Assembly: GCF_013267355.1 (NCBI RefSeq)
Contig: NZ_CP053985.1
Span: 2,418,001-2,482,000 of the forward strand
Reading direction: 5' to 3'
Length of the DNA stretch: 64,000 nucleotides
DNA from: Achromobacter pestifer
Lineage (GTDB): Bacteria; Pseudomonadota; Gammaproteobacteria; Burkholderiales; Burkholderiaceae_B
Shown here: piece after piece, positions 52,477-60,859 of the stretch
How the letters are laid out: the number at the start of each line of letters is the position of its first letter
How positions within the stretch are numbered: position 1 is the first letter of the stretch
The notes under the pieces: generated by a model
Told to the model about the DNA's origin: nothing
Databases searched by the model: none
The model's input: the letters and a program-made list of their open reading frames with translations, nothing else
Translations under genes and position numbers: made by a program

Positions 52477-52926
52477 ATGGGTGAAACTTCGACCAAACCG
52501 TACCTGATCCGCGCGCTGCACGAATGGTGCACCGATAACGGCTACACGCCCTACATCACCGTGCAGGTCGACGAGCACACCATGGTGCCCGTCGCCCATG
52601 TGCGCGATGGCCAGATCACGCTGAACGTGGGCACGCTGGCCACCAACCGCCTGACGCTGGGCAACGAATTCATCGAATTCCAGGCCCGCTTCAGCGGCGT
52701 GACCGAAAACGTCTACGTTCCGGTAGGCGCCGTCAGTGCCATCTACGCGCGCGAAACCGGCGCCGGCATGGGCTTCGAAGTGCAGCCCTACGAGCCGCCG
52801 GAAGCGGGCGCCCAGAGCGCGACGGTCACCGCCGCGCCCGAAGGCTCCGACGCTGACGCCGCCCCCGGCGACGACGGCGGAGACGACGACGAACCCAAGC
52901 GTCCGCGCCTGACCATCGTCAAATAA
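52477..52926 (+). CDS. sspB: ClpXP protease specificity-enhancing factor SspB
   Basis: A 149-residue adaptor that hands ssrA-tagged and other proteins to ClpXP. The folded domain (about 1-110) starts TKPYLIRALHEWCTDNGYTPYI and contains RLTLGNEFIEFQARFSGV. After an acidic linker, the C-terminal ClpX-binding motif RPRLTIVK is complete. ATG 52477 is preferred over the adjacent GTG 52474. Confidence 0.94.
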   Translation: MGETSTKPYLIRALHEWCTDNGYTPYITVQVDEHTMVPVAHVRDGQITLNVGTLATNRLTLGNEFIEFQARFSGVTENVYVPVGAVSAIYARETGAGMGFEVQPYEPPEAGAQSATVTAAPEGSDADAAPGDDGGDDDEPKRPRLTIVK

Positions 52927-52939
52927 GGCGCCCACGCAA

Positions 52940-52970
52940 GGTCTGCATTTTTTTCATTACAATGCAGACC
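52940..52970. other. Inverted repeat between sspB and tRNA-Thr
   Basis: A perfect 10-bp inverted repeat GGTCTGCATT/AATGCAGACC (52940-52949 with 52961-52970) has an 11-nt T-rich loop. The T-run lies within the loop, not after the stem, so it is not a standard terminator. A TACAAT (52958-52963) here could be a -10 for the tRNA gene, without a clear -35. Confidence 0.6.
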
Positions 52971-52993
52971 CTGCGCGTGCCCCGGCACGCAGC

Positions 52994-53069
52994 GCCGGTG
53001 TAGCTCAGTTGGTAGAGCAGCTCACTTGTAATGAGAAGGTCGAGGGTTCGATTCCTTTCACCGGCACCA
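52994..53069 (+). tRNA. tRNA-Thr (anticodon TGT)
   Basis: The 76-nt sequence folds as a full cloverleaf: acceptor GCCGGTG/CACCGGC, D-arm TAGCTCAGTTGGTAGAGCA, anticodon loop CTTGTAA with TGT, T-arm GGTTCGATTCC, discriminator A and encoded CCA. Confidence 0.97.
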
Positions 53070-53105
53070 GATTCCAAATGCAGATCCGTCCACGGACGGT
53101 CTGAA

Positions 53106-53138
53106 AACCCGCTCCGACTATGACGGCGCGGGTTTTTT
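53106..53138 (+). terminator. Terminator after tRNA-Thr
   Basis: Stem AACCCGC/GCGGGTT (53106-53112 with 53128-53134) with a 15-nt loop is followed by further T residues to 53138. It ends the sspAB/tRNA-Thr transcripts and separates them from the GAF gene. Confidence 0.82.
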
Positions 53139-53289
53139 ATTGCCTGCTTCAGGAACGGAAAGCCTGGGGCCGAGCCAGCCCATTGCGCTTTGTCCTATTT
53201 ACGCGGTCCCGTATCCCGAAAACCGGCCTTTCCGCGAACTCGCTGCCTACAATCGCGCCAAGTTCTGGCCTCAGGAGGCGCGGTTCCCC

Positions 53290-54048
53290 ATGCAGACAAA
53301 TCATCTCCCCGGAGTGCGGCAAAAGCGCCTCTGGCAAAAGAGGTGGCCTAGAGAAGTCCTGTTCAACGGCCCGCCTCTCCTCGTCGCCGGAACCGCCGCT
53401 GTGAAGAGCTGGCGCGAACCGCTCTTTGAACCCTGGATGTTCGGCCTGACGGCCGCCACGAGCGTCTGGCTGATTCTGGCTGCGCTGGTTCGCGTGGCTG
53501 CTGCACGCGCCGAAGACGACATGGATGGACCGGACACCGTCCACGAAGGTCTCGATGCAGCGGTCTCCACGATGCACACCATGCTTGCCGAATGGTGCGA
53601 CAAGCGCAAGTGTGGAACCGACCTACGCACCACCTTCCACCGGGTCGTTCCTCCCATCCATGAACCGCAAGAAATCGAGCAGATCATCAACTACGCGGGC
53701 TCCGGCGGCGAGGGCGCAGGACGAACGTTTCCCGTGCACATTGGCATCGCGGGTAGGGCTGTCCGGAGCAAGGCACCGCTGGTGATGTCCAGCCAGCACA
53801 GAACGGAAGATCAACTCCGTTCGGAGCTGGTGCGTGAATGGGGCTGTACCGCGGCCCAGGCCCGCCGGCTCGGACCTGGGCGCTATTCGGCTATGGCCGT
53901 GCCCGTCCTGGACCGTTCAGGCCAGCATCCCATAGGCGTGATCTACCTGGACTCGAGCGATCGTGCACTTTTCGAACGCAACGACGTCGCGGAAATCGTA
54001 GGCGCCGGCGCCAAGGCCATCAGCGACTTTGTCACGAAAAGGTATTGA
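53290..54048 (+). CDS. Membrane-anchored GAF-domain protein, function unknown
   Basis: A 252-residue protein. Residues ~20-72 contain one clear hydrophobic helix (MFGLTAATSVWLILAALVRV, 50-69) and a weaker one before it (about 24-40). After an acidic linker comes a GAF-like domain (about 85-250) with IGIAGRAVRSKAPLVMSS, YSAMAVPVLDR, HPIGVIYLDSSD and a closing amphipathic helix. Start ATG 53290 has AGGAGG 11 nt upstream; the frame is open to TTG 53140, but that overlaps the tRNA terminator. G+C and codon use look lower and less biased than in the neighbouring core genes. Only one base separates it from the next gene. No output domain is seen. Confidence 0.72.
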   Translation: MQTNHLPGVRQKRLWQKRWPREVLFNGPPLLVAGTAAVKSWREPLFEPWMFGLTAATSVWLILAALVRVAAARAEDDMDGPDTVHEGLDAAVSTMHTMLAEWCDKRKCGTDLRTTFHRVVPPIHEPQEIEQIINYAGSGGEGAGRTFPVHIGIAGRAVRSKAPLVMSSQHRTEDQLRSELVREWGCTAAQARRLGPGRYSAMAVPVLDRSGQHPIGVIYLDSSDRALFERNDVAEIVGAGAKAISDFVTKRY

Positions 54049-54049
54049 T

Positions 54050-54256
54050 ATGAACACTGCTCCCAGAAAGTTGCCCGAAACCTTTTTCAAGGGATCCCGG
54101 CTCATTTCAAAGCCCGGCGCGGTAATGGAGGTCCGGGAGCTGACGCTTACGGACTACGGATTGCGCGCCATTACCAGTGGAAGCACGGGTATCCGGCAAG
54201 GAGCCATCGAGGAAGCCGGCCCGCCGTCTGCACTGCAAAGAATGGCGCCTGCCTGA
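54050..54256 (+). CDS. Small protein of 68 residues coupled to the GAF gene
   Basis: I do not recognise this protein. ATG 54050 lies one base after the GAF gene stop, so translational coupling is likely. The sequence begins MNTAPRKLPETFFKGSRLIS and has a middle part with alternating hydrophobic and polar residues (VMEVRELTLTDYGLRAI), suggesting beta structure, and a Gly/Pro/Ala-rich end. There is no membrane segment. It could be a non-coding 3' region read by chance, but its position supports a real gene. Confidence 0.45.
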   Translation: MNTAPRKLPETFFKGSRLISKPGAVMEVRELTLTDYGLRAITSGSTGIRQGAIEEAGPPSALQRMAPA

Positions 54257-54364
54257 CCCTGCTTGGATAGCAATTCAGTACAGCAAGCAGCCGGTGTACG
54301 CACACGCGCGTCCTGGCATGACAGGCAGATATCCAGCACGCGGAACTGCCACGCCCACCCCGTT

Positions 54365-54393
54365 TTGCATTCTTCCGTTTTTTTGTGCATAAT
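54365..54393 (+). promoter_or_regulatory. Predicted promoter of tRNA-Asn
   Basis: TTGCAT (54365-54370) and CATAAT (54388-54393) are 17 bp apart; transcription would start near 54400, about ten bases before the mature tRNA. The GC-rich stretch just after the -10 fits a stringent-control discriminator. Confidence 0.6.
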
Positions 54394-54410
54394 TCGCCCC
54401 CTCTACCTGT

Positions 54411-54486
54411 TCCCCGATAGCTCAGTCGGTAGAGCGACGGACTGTTAATCCGCAGGTCGCTGGTTCGAGCCCAGCTCGGGGAGCCA
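54411..54486 (+). tRNA. tRNA-Asn (anticodon GTT)
   Basis: The 76-nt sequence folds as a cloverleaf: acceptor TCCCCGA/TCGGGGA, D-arm TAGCTCAGTCGGTAGAGCG, anticodon loop CTGTTAA with GTT, T-arm GGTTCGAGCCC, discriminator G and encoded CCA. Confidence 0.97.
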
Positions 54487-54503
54487 AAGAATGCAGTACT
54501 GAA

Positions 54504-54530
54504 GGGCCCGCAACTTGTTGCGGGCCTTTT
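54504..54530 (+). terminator. Terminator of tRNA-Asn
   Basis: Stem GGCCCGCAA/TTGCGGGCC (54505-54513 with 54518-54526) with a CTTG loop is followed by TTTT. Confidence 0.88.
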
Positions 54531-54620
54531 GCATTTGGACGCGGCGCACACGGCCTGTTTGCCGGGCCGCGCGCGGCGTACGATGATGCGCATTCCCTCA
54601 TCACGACTTCGCCTGTCTCC

Positions 54621-55535
54621 ATGCGTTCCGCGCGATCCCTGCCTGCCCTGGTTTCCCTGCGCGCTTTTGAAGCGGCCGCGCGGCGCATGAGCTTTTCCCT
54701 GGCGGCGCAGGAGCTCTTCGTGACGCAGAGCGCCATCAGCCACCATATCCAGCGCCTGGAAGCCGAACTGGGCCTGGCGCTGTTCGAGCGGCGCACCCGC
54801 GCCGTGGCGCTGACTGCGGCGGGCCAGGCCTATTACGACCGCGTACACGCGGCCTTCGAGCTGCTGCGCCTAGGCACCGATGAGATCCGTGCGCCCGAAA
54901 CAGCGCGGCAGACACTGCGTGTGGGGCTGCTGGCCTCGTTCGCCACGCGCTGGCTGGCGCCGCGCCTGGCGGCGTTTGCCGCGGCGCATCCCGACATCGA
55001 TCTCCAATTGCAGCCCGACATCGGCTTGGCGGACGTTGCGGGCGGCGAGGTCGACGTCGCCATCCGCTACGGACGCGGCGTCTGGCCCGGCGTGCGGGCG
55101 CGGCTGATCATGGCGGAGCGGCTGTCGGTCGTCTGCGCGCCCGCGCTGATCGCGGGCAGGAAACGCCCACGCACACCGCAGGATCTGCTGCGATTCCCAT
55201 TGCTGGCCTCGCATGCCCGCCATCCCTTCGAGTGGGATGCCTGGGCGCGGCATCATGGCGTGGACCTGGGCGGCGTGCAGCCCGTGCGCCTGCACGACTA
55301 CAACATCGTGGTGGAGGCTGCGTTGGCCGGGCAGGGCATGGCGATGGGCCGCCACCGCCTGATCGGCGCCCAGCTCGCCAGCGGCGCGCTGGTCGAAGCC
55401 TTGCCAGACGCCGCGCTGGAGGCTCCCCGTATCGGCTGGTGGTTCGTGACGCCGCGCGGCACGCTCGGCGCGGCCGCGCAACGCTTCCATGATTGGCTGC
55501 TGCACGAAGCCCAGACCCAAGACGACACACATTAG
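54621..55535 (+). CDS. LysR family transcriptional regulator (GcvA-like)
   Basis: A 304-residue regulator. The N-terminal HTH reads LVSLRAFEAAARRMSFSLAA and VTQSAISHHIQRLEAELG, close to the GcvA/AmpR group that starts LPxLxxLRAFEAAAR. The effector domain (about 95-300) includes DVAIRYGRGVWPG and HDYNIVVEAALAGQGMAMG. It is co-directional with the RidA-like gene 96 bp downstream and could regulate it. Effector unknown. Confidence 0.92.
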   Translation: MRSARSLPALVSLRAFEAAARRMSFSLAAQELFVTQSAISHHIQRLEAELGLALFERRTRAVALTAAGQAYYDRVHAAFELLRLGTDEIRAPETARQTLRVGLLASFATRWLAPRLAAFAAAHPDIDLQLQPDIGLADVAGGEVDVAIRYGRGVWPGVRARLIMAERLSVVCAPALIAGRKRPRTPQDLLRFPLLASHARHPFEWDAWARHHGVDLGGVQPVRLHDYNIVVEAALAGQGMAMGRHRLIGAQLASGALVEALPDAALEAPRIGWWFVTPRGTLGAAAQRFHDWLLHEAQTQDDTH

Positions 55536-55631
55536 TTTTACTCATGTGTACTGCGCGAAAATTGATTGGTCAGGGCCGGCAGCGGCCGATAGCATGAGGC
55601 TTGACCTTCTTTTCCAAATCTGGAGTCCCTC

Positions 55632-56105
55632 ATGACCCGCTCGATCTCCGGCCGCGTGGCCGAACTTGGCCTGACCCTCGAAGCCGCGGCCGCGCCCGCC
55701 GCCAACTACGTGCCCTTCGTGCAGGAAGGCAATCTGCTGTACATCTCCGGCCAGATTTCCCGCAAGGACGGCAAGGCCGCCTATCTGGGCCGCCTGGGCG
55801 ACCAGGTTTCGGACGCCGATGGGGTGGAAGCGGCGCGCCTGTCGGCGCTGGGCCTGCTGTCGCAGATCGCCGCCGCCACCGGCGACAAGCTGGACCGCGT
55901 GGCCCGCGTGGTGCGACTGGGCGTGTTCGTGGCCAGCACCCCGGAATTCAACCGCCAGAGCGCCATCGCCAACGGCGCCTCGGACCTGATGGTCGAGGTC
56001 TTCGGCGACGCCGGCCGCCATGCGCGCAGCGCCGTCGGCGTGGCGTCCCTGCCGCAGGGCGTGGCGGTGGAGATCGAAGCCGTCATCGCGCTCACGCAAG
56101 CCTGA
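55632..56105 (+). CDS. RidA (YjgF/YER057c/UK114) family protein
   Basis: A 157-residue protein of the RidA superfamily, whose best-known members deaminate reactive enamine/imine products of PLP enzymes. Sequences include NLLYISGQISRKDG, NGASDLMVEVFG and HARSAVGVASLPQGVAVEIE with the substrate-binding Arg. It is longer than canonical RidA (~130), with an N-terminal extension typical of the Rid6/7-like branches. A class V aminotransferase gene follows 17 bp later, matching a PLP-enzyme helper role. Confidence 0.92.
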   Translation: MTRSISGRVAELGLTLEAAAAPAANYVPFVQEGNLLYISGQISRKDGKAAYLGRLGDQVSDADGVEAARLSALGLLSQIAAATGDKLDRVARVVRLGVFVASTPEFNRQSAIANGASDLMVEVFGDAGRHARSAVGVASLPQGVAVEIEAVIALTQA

Positions 56106-56122
56106 TCCCTGCCGGAGCAGCC

Positions 56123-57319
56123 ATGTCCGCCTCCTTGACCCCGAGCGCCGTGGAAGCGCTGCGCGCCCAGACTCCCGGCGCGCAAACCACCGTCCACTTC
56201 AATCATGCCGGCTCATCGCTGCCCTCGGCCTCCACGCTGCAAGCCATCCACGCGCATCTGCAACGCGAGGCCACGCAAGGCCCGATGGAAGCCGGCGTGG
56301 CTTCGCGCGAGCTGACCGAGCAGGCGCGCGTGCTTGCGGCACGGCTGCTCAACGCAGACGTTGGGGAAATCGCGCTGACTGGCGGCAATTCCCCCGGCTG
56401 GGGCGCGGCTTTCGCGGCGCTGGAACCATGGCGCGCCGGCGACCGCATCCTGGTGGGCCGCCACGAATGGGGCGGCAATCTGGCCACCATGCGGCTCAGG
56501 GCGCAGCGTGCCGGCGCCACCCTGGAGACCATTCCTTCGGACGATAGCGGCTGCGTCGATGCGCAGGCGCTGGAGGCCATGCTGGACGAACGGGTGCGCC
56601 TGATTGCGCTGACCTGGCTGCCAGCCAATGGCGGCCTGATCAATCCCGCCGCCGCCGTCGGCAGCGTGGCGCGCCGCCACGGCATCCCGTATTTCGTGGA
56701 TGCGGCGCAGGCCATCGGCCAGTTGCCGGTGGACGTGGCGCAGATCGGCTGCGACGTGTTGAGCGGGGCTGGACGCAAGGCCTTGCGCGGTCCGCGCGGC
56801 ACCGGCCTGCTGTATGTGCGGCGCGGCTTCCTGGACCAGCTCACGCCCGCCTTCGTCGACACCCATTCCGCGCCCCTGGGCGTGGACGGCGAGCCCATGC
56901 TGCGTCAGGACGCCGCCCGCCTGGAATCGGCCGAGGCCTCGCTGGCGCTGCGCTGCGGCCTGGCCAACGCCTTGCAGGAAGCCCTGGACATCGGCCTGCC
57001 GGCCATCCGCGCGCGCATCGACGCCTTGGCCCAAGCCCTGCGGGCTGAGCTCGCGGCCATCCCCGGCATCACGGTGCTGGACCAGGGCCGCGAACGCTCG
57101 GGTCTGGTGTCCTTCAACCTGGCCGGCCAGGACGCCGTATCCGTGCAACGCGCCATGGTGGCGCAGGGCATCACCATCGGCAGTAATGGCGTGCCCTATA
57201 CCCCGCTGGACATGCAGGCGCGCGGCCTGACGCAGATTGCGCGGGCCTCGGTCAGCTATCTGACCAGCGACGCGGAAATCGACCGCCTGCTCGAAGGGCT
57301 GCGCGCCCTGGCCCGATAG
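56123..57319 (+). CDS. Aminotransferase class V-fold PLP-dependent enzyme
   Basis: A 398-residue fold-type I PLP enzyme similar to isopenicillin-N epimerase/cysteine desulfurase-type proteins. Visible parts are VHFNHAGSSLPS at the N-terminus, ALTGGNSPGWGAAF, PYFVDAAQAIGQLPVD with the PLP Asp, and SGAGRKALRGPRGTGLLYVR with the likely Schiff-base Lys. The substrate is not clear; the isopenicillin epimerase-like group includes several amino-acid lyases. It is probably co-transcribed with the ridA-like gene. Confidence 0.9.
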   Translation: MSASLTPSAVEALRAQTPGAQTTVHFNHAGSSLPSASTLQAIHAHLQREATQGPMEAGVASRELTEQARVLAARLLNADVGEIALTGGNSPGWGAAFAALEPWRAGDRILVGRHEWGGNLATMRLRAQRAGATLETIPSDDSGCVDAQALEAMLDERVRLIALTWLPANGGLINPAAAVGSVARRHGIPYFVDAAQAIGQLPVDVAQIGCDVLSGAGRKALRGPRGTGLLYVRRGFLDQLTPAFVDTHSAPLGVDGEPMLRQDAARLESAEASLALRCGLANALQEALDIGLPAIRARIDALAQALRAELAAIPGITVLDQGRERSGLVSFNLAGQDAVSVQRAMVAQGITIGSNGVPYTPLDMQARGLTQIARASVSYLTSDAEIDRLLEGLRALAR

Positions 57320-57367
57320 CTGGCCTGCGCAAGCATCCTTTTTGTGTGAACCGCCCCCTGGCCGCCC

Positions 57368-58261
57368 TCAAGCCGCCGCGCGCCGCGCGAACGGCGTCCA
57401 CTTCGTGAAGACCAGCAAGTTGCCCAGCATCACCAGCGCCAGGCCCAACAGGGCCGGCGCCGTCCATTGATAGCCTTCGGCAAAGGTGGACACGCTCAGG
57501 GCCACCACCGGGAACAGCACCGTGCAGTAGGCGGCGCGCGCCGGCCCCATGCGCCCCACCAGCGTCAGATAGGCGGTGAAGCCAACCACGGATCCGGGAA
57601 TGGCCAGGTAGAGCAGGGCGCCCACGTACGAGGCCGAGGCATCGAATTCGAACGGCAGGCCCGCCGCCAGACAGCCCGCCAGCAGGATGGCTGCGCCATA
57701 GAGCATGCTGTAGGCGTTGCCGGTCAAGGGCCGGATGCCGGCGCGCTGCTGTAGCGACGACAGCATATTCCCGGTCGAAAAGCAGAACGTGCCCAGCAGG
57801 GCGAAGCCCAGGCCCAGCAGGGTTTCATGGCTGGCCTCCTGCCCCGCCAGTTCTGGCCAGAACAGCAGCACCAAGCCGGAAAAACCCAGCGCGCCCGCCA
57901 TCATCACGCGCGGCGCGACGCGGGTGCCGAACCACAGGCGGGCGTTCAGCGCATTCCACAGCGTCGCCGCCGAGAACACCACCGACACCAGGCCGCTGGG
58001 GATCCACTGAGTCGCCGTGTAGAAGCACAGAAAGTTCAGGCAGAAGAGACACAGGCCCTGACCCACGCACAGCCAATGGCCACGCCGGTCCATTTTCTGC
58101 AGCTTGCGGGTCAGCGCCAGGGCCGCGAACAGGATCAGGCCGGCCAGCGCGAACCGGTAGAAGATGGAGACGGGGATCGCCACCACGCCCAGCTGCAGCT
58201 TGATGGCGATCCAGGTGGTGCCCCAGATAACGACAGTGAGGAAATACAAAAAGAGATTCAC
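57368..58261 (-). CDS. EamA/DMT family transporter
   Basis: A 297-residue membrane protein with ten helices in two EamA repeats. It begins VNLFLYFLTVVIWGTTWIAI from GTG 58261, a start matching the family; the open frame extends far upstream without protein-like features. Inside are LNFLCFYTATQWIPSGLVSV and the second repeat AYSMLYGAAILLAG. These proteins export amino acids or related metabolites. No clear Shine-Dalgarno is seen before GTG. Divergent from the AraC gene, 165 bp apart. Confidence 0.88.
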   Translation of the reverse strand: MNLFLYFLTVVIWGTTWIAIKLQLGVVAIPVSIFYRFALAGLILFAALALTRKLQKMDRRGHWLCVGQGLCLFCLNFLCFYTATQWIPSGLVSVVFSAATLWNALNARLWFGTRVAPRVMMAGALGFSGLVLLFWPELAGQEASHETLLGLGFALLGTFCFSTGNMLSSLQQRAGIRPLTGNAYSMLYGAAILLAGCLAAGLPFEFDASASYVGALLYLAIPGSVVGFTAYLTLVGRMGPARAAYCTVLFPVVALSVSTFAEGYQWTAPALLGLALVMLGNLLVFTKWTPFARRAAA

Positions 58262-58426
58262 GATGCGATGCGCGACAGGGCTGAAACAGGGACACGGGAC
58301 GGCGGTCCAGAAAACCGCCAGGGAGCCCAGTGTGCGCGGTTCCGGTCTGCGACGATTGCCGGTTCTTGCGGTTTTCTTCCTCGCGCGAGCGCGTCGCGCG
58401 CGAGATCGCAGTAGCATTCCACTCAT

Positions 58427-59317
58427 ATGGCTACCGTCGCTTCGGCCCCGGCCGATTTCTCCGTCTTCCGCACCCTGTCCAGTTCCACCGCGACGCTGGC
58501 GCGCGCCGCCGCGCTGGGCGAGGGCATAGCCATCTCGCAATGGTCGCGCAGCGCCTGCGAGACCCTGGCCTACGACAACCCCGGCCACCACACGCTGTCG
58601 CTCTACCTGCACGGCGGCGACAAGTCGTTCCGCGTGGGCCGGGACACGCTGCACGGCGGCGCCGGCAAGTTCTGCGTGCTGCCGTCGGAACACTACTCGC
58701 GCTGGAGCATGAACGACGCCGTGCATTTCCTGCACCTGTACATCGCGCCGGAACGCCTGGCCCGCGAAGCCGTCATGCGGCTGGACTGCGAGCCCCGCAC
58801 GCTGGAACTGCGCGACCGCACCTACATCCACGACGAATCGCTGATCGACGTATGCCGGCAACTGCTGGACACCGACTGGAGCCAGCCCGCCGACCGGCTA
58901 GCGGCCAGCACTGCGGCCGAGACCGTGCTGCACCATCTGCTGAACCAGGGCGTGGCGCGCAAGCCCGCGGCGCCCCTGCGCGGCGGCCTGGCGCCCGCCG
59001 TGCGCCGGCGCATCATCGACTACGTGGACGCGCATCTGGCCGAACCGCTTACGCTGGACCAGCTGGCGGGGGTGGCGGCGCTGTCCACCTATCACTTTGC
59101 CCGCATGTTCCACACCTCTTTCGGCGAACCGCCGCACGCCTGGGTACGGGCGCGGCGGCTGGCGCACGCGCGCACGCTGCTCGCGGCCGGCAAGGGCGAT
59201 CTGGCCGGCATCGCCCAGGCCAGCGGCTTCGGCAACGCCAGCCATCTGGCTCGAGTCTTCCGCGACGCCGTCGGCGTCACGCCCGGGCAGTATCGCAGCG
59301 CCCGCGCCCAGCACTGA
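58427..59317 (+). CDS. AraC family transcriptional regulator
   Basis: A 296-residue regulator. Two C-terminal HTH motifs are clear (LDQLAGVAALSTYHFARMFH and IAQASGFGNASHLARVFR) with the family ending GVTPGQYR. The N-terminal ~170 residues form a cupin-like sensing part with LSLYLHGGDKSFRVG. The divergent EamA exporter is the obvious candidate target. The inducer is unknown. Confidence 0.92.
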   Translation: MATVASAPADFSVFRTLSSSTATLARAAALGEGIAISQWSRSACETLAYDNPGHHTLSLYLHGGDKSFRVGRDTLHGGAGKFCVLPSEHYSRWSMNDAVHFLHLYIAPERLAREAVMRLDCEPRTLELRDRTYIHDESLIDVCRQLLDTDWSQPADRLAASTAAETVLHHLLNQGVARKPAAPLRGGLAPAVRRRIIDYVDAHLAEPLTLDQLAGVAALSTYHFARMFHTSFGEPPHAWVRARRLAHARTLLAAGKGDLAGIAQASGFGNASHLARVFRDAVGVTPGQYRSARAQH

Positions 59318-59386
59318 GCAGGGCGCTGCGGCCCCGTTTCCCGACCCGCCCGGTCTACAATGGCGCACCGCCCCTAGGGCCTGACC

Positions 59387-60859
59387 GTGCCCCTGCCCGA
59401 CGCGATGCCGTCTCCGACCTCTCGCGACTCCGCCTCTGCGGCTGAACCCGTCAGCACCGGCCCCGTGCGCGCGCACTGGCTGGCGGAGCTGATCCGCCTG
59501 CGCGAAGCGCATTGGGGCCCCCTGGAAGACACGGATGCCGTGCGCCGCGTGCGCCAGCAGGACATCGACCTGCCGTCGCGCATCCTGGCCCGCGCCGCGC
59601 TGCTGGCGCAACGCGAGAACCTCGCTCCCCTGATCGACACCTGGCGCCGCAGCGCTCTCGCCATCCTGGCCGCGCTATTCCTCGTGGCCGCAATATCCGG
59701 CGCGGCCGCCGCCCTGGGCGCGCTCGGCGACGGATCGCGGCCGGTCAACGTGCTGTGGGCGCTGGGCGCCTTGCTGGGCCTGCATGCGCTCACCTTCCTG
59801 CTGTGGCTGGCCAGCTTCCTGCTGCGGGCGTCCTCCGTCACGGGACTGGGACGCCTCTGGCTCTGGGCCACGCGCAAGCTGGCGCGCGGCCCAGACAGCG
59901 CGCTCGTGCCCCAGGCCTTCCTGAACCTGCTGGCCCGCGCGGGCGCCCTGCGCTGGCTCTTCGGCAGCATCAGCCACCTGCTGTGGCTGACGGCCCTGTG
60001 CGCCGCGCTGGCGGTCCTGCTGGCCGTTCTGTCCACCGCCAGCTACCGCTTCATCTGGGCCACCACCTTGCTGGCGCCCGACACCTTCGTGCGGCTGACA
60101 CAGGCCATCGGCTGGCTGCCGGCCCAACTGGGCTTTCCGATGCCCGACGCGGCCATGATCCGCGCCAGCGACGGCGCCCAGGCCCTGCCCGCCGAGGCGC
60201 AGGTGCAGTGGTCGCTCTGGCTGATCGGCGTGCTGGTCGTCTACGGCGTCCTGCCCCGGCTGCTGGCCGGCGCGCTGTGCGTGGCGGGCTCGCTGCGCGC
60301 CTTGCGCGGCCTGCGCATCGATCCCTCGCTGCCCGGCTTCTCCACCCTGCGCGACCGCCTGGAGCCGCCGGCCTTGTCCACCGGCATCGATCGTCCCGTG
60401 GATCCGCTGCACGAACCGCGTGTCGGCGCCCCCTCGCTGGCGGGCCTGGGCGGCCAGCCGGTGCTGCTGGGACTGGAACTGCCGCCGGACCTGGCCTGGC
60501 CGCCCGCGGACATGCCTGCGGGCATCCAGCAGGCCGGCAATCTGGATACCCGCGAAGAACGCAACCGCGTGCTGGACGCGCTGGCCAGCAAGGCCGCCAC
60601 GCGCATGCTGATCGCCTGCGATGCGCGCCAGACACCCGACCGGGGCACGCTGTCGCTGATCGCCGAACTGGCCGCGCACGCGGAACAGACGCGCGTCTGG
60701 CTGGTCACGCCCCACGCCAGCACCGGCACCGGCGCCGATACCGCCACCCCCCGCGCCTCGCTATGGCGCGAACGCCTGCTGGCGCTGGGCCTGCCCGCCG
60801 ACGCCGTGTTGCAAGCGCCCATCGTCCCGTACGCGTGGCTGGAGTCCGGCCATGGCTGA
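59387..60859 (+). CDS. DUF2868 domain membrane protein
   Basis: A 490-residue protein whose GTG start overlaps no other gene. It has a soluble N-terminus (1-85), four to five membrane helices (about 87-110, 120-145, 200-225, 265-300) and a soluble C-terminal domain of ~150 residues with a hydrophobic strand pattern (VLLGLELPPDLAWP, MLIACDARQTPD, RVWLVTPHAS) resembling a Rossmann-like or VWA-like core. DUF2868 has no known function but is usually paired with a DUF3482 GTPase, which here overlaps it by 8 bp. Confidence 0.85.
   Translation: MPLPDAMPSPTSRDSASAAEPVSTGPVRAHWLAELIRLREAHWGPLEDTDAVRRVRQQDIDLPSRILARAALLAQRENLAPLIDTWRRSALAILAALFLVAAISGAAAALGALGDGSRPVNVLWALGALLGLHALTFLLWLASFLLRASSVTGLGRLWLWATRKLARGPDSALVPQAFLNLLARAGALRWLFGSISHLLWLTALCAALAVLLAVLSTASYRFIWATTLLAPDTFVRLTQAIGWLPAQLGFPMPDAAMIRASDGAQALPAEAQVQWSLWLIGVLVVYGVLPRLLAGALCVAGSLRALRGLRIDPSLPGFSTLRDRLEPPALSTGIDRPVDPLHEPRVGAPSLAGLGGQPVLLGLELPPDLAWPPADMPAGIQQAGNLDTREERNRVLDALASKAATRMLIACDARQTPDRGTLSLIAELAAHAEQTRVWLVTPHASTGTGADTATPRASLWRERLLALGLPADAVLQAPIVPYAWLESGHG

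Noticed and set aside
52994..54486. Integrative element using tRNA-Thr or tRNA-Asn as attachment site
   Set aside because: No repeated tRNA 3' end and no integrase gene are present between the two tRNAs.
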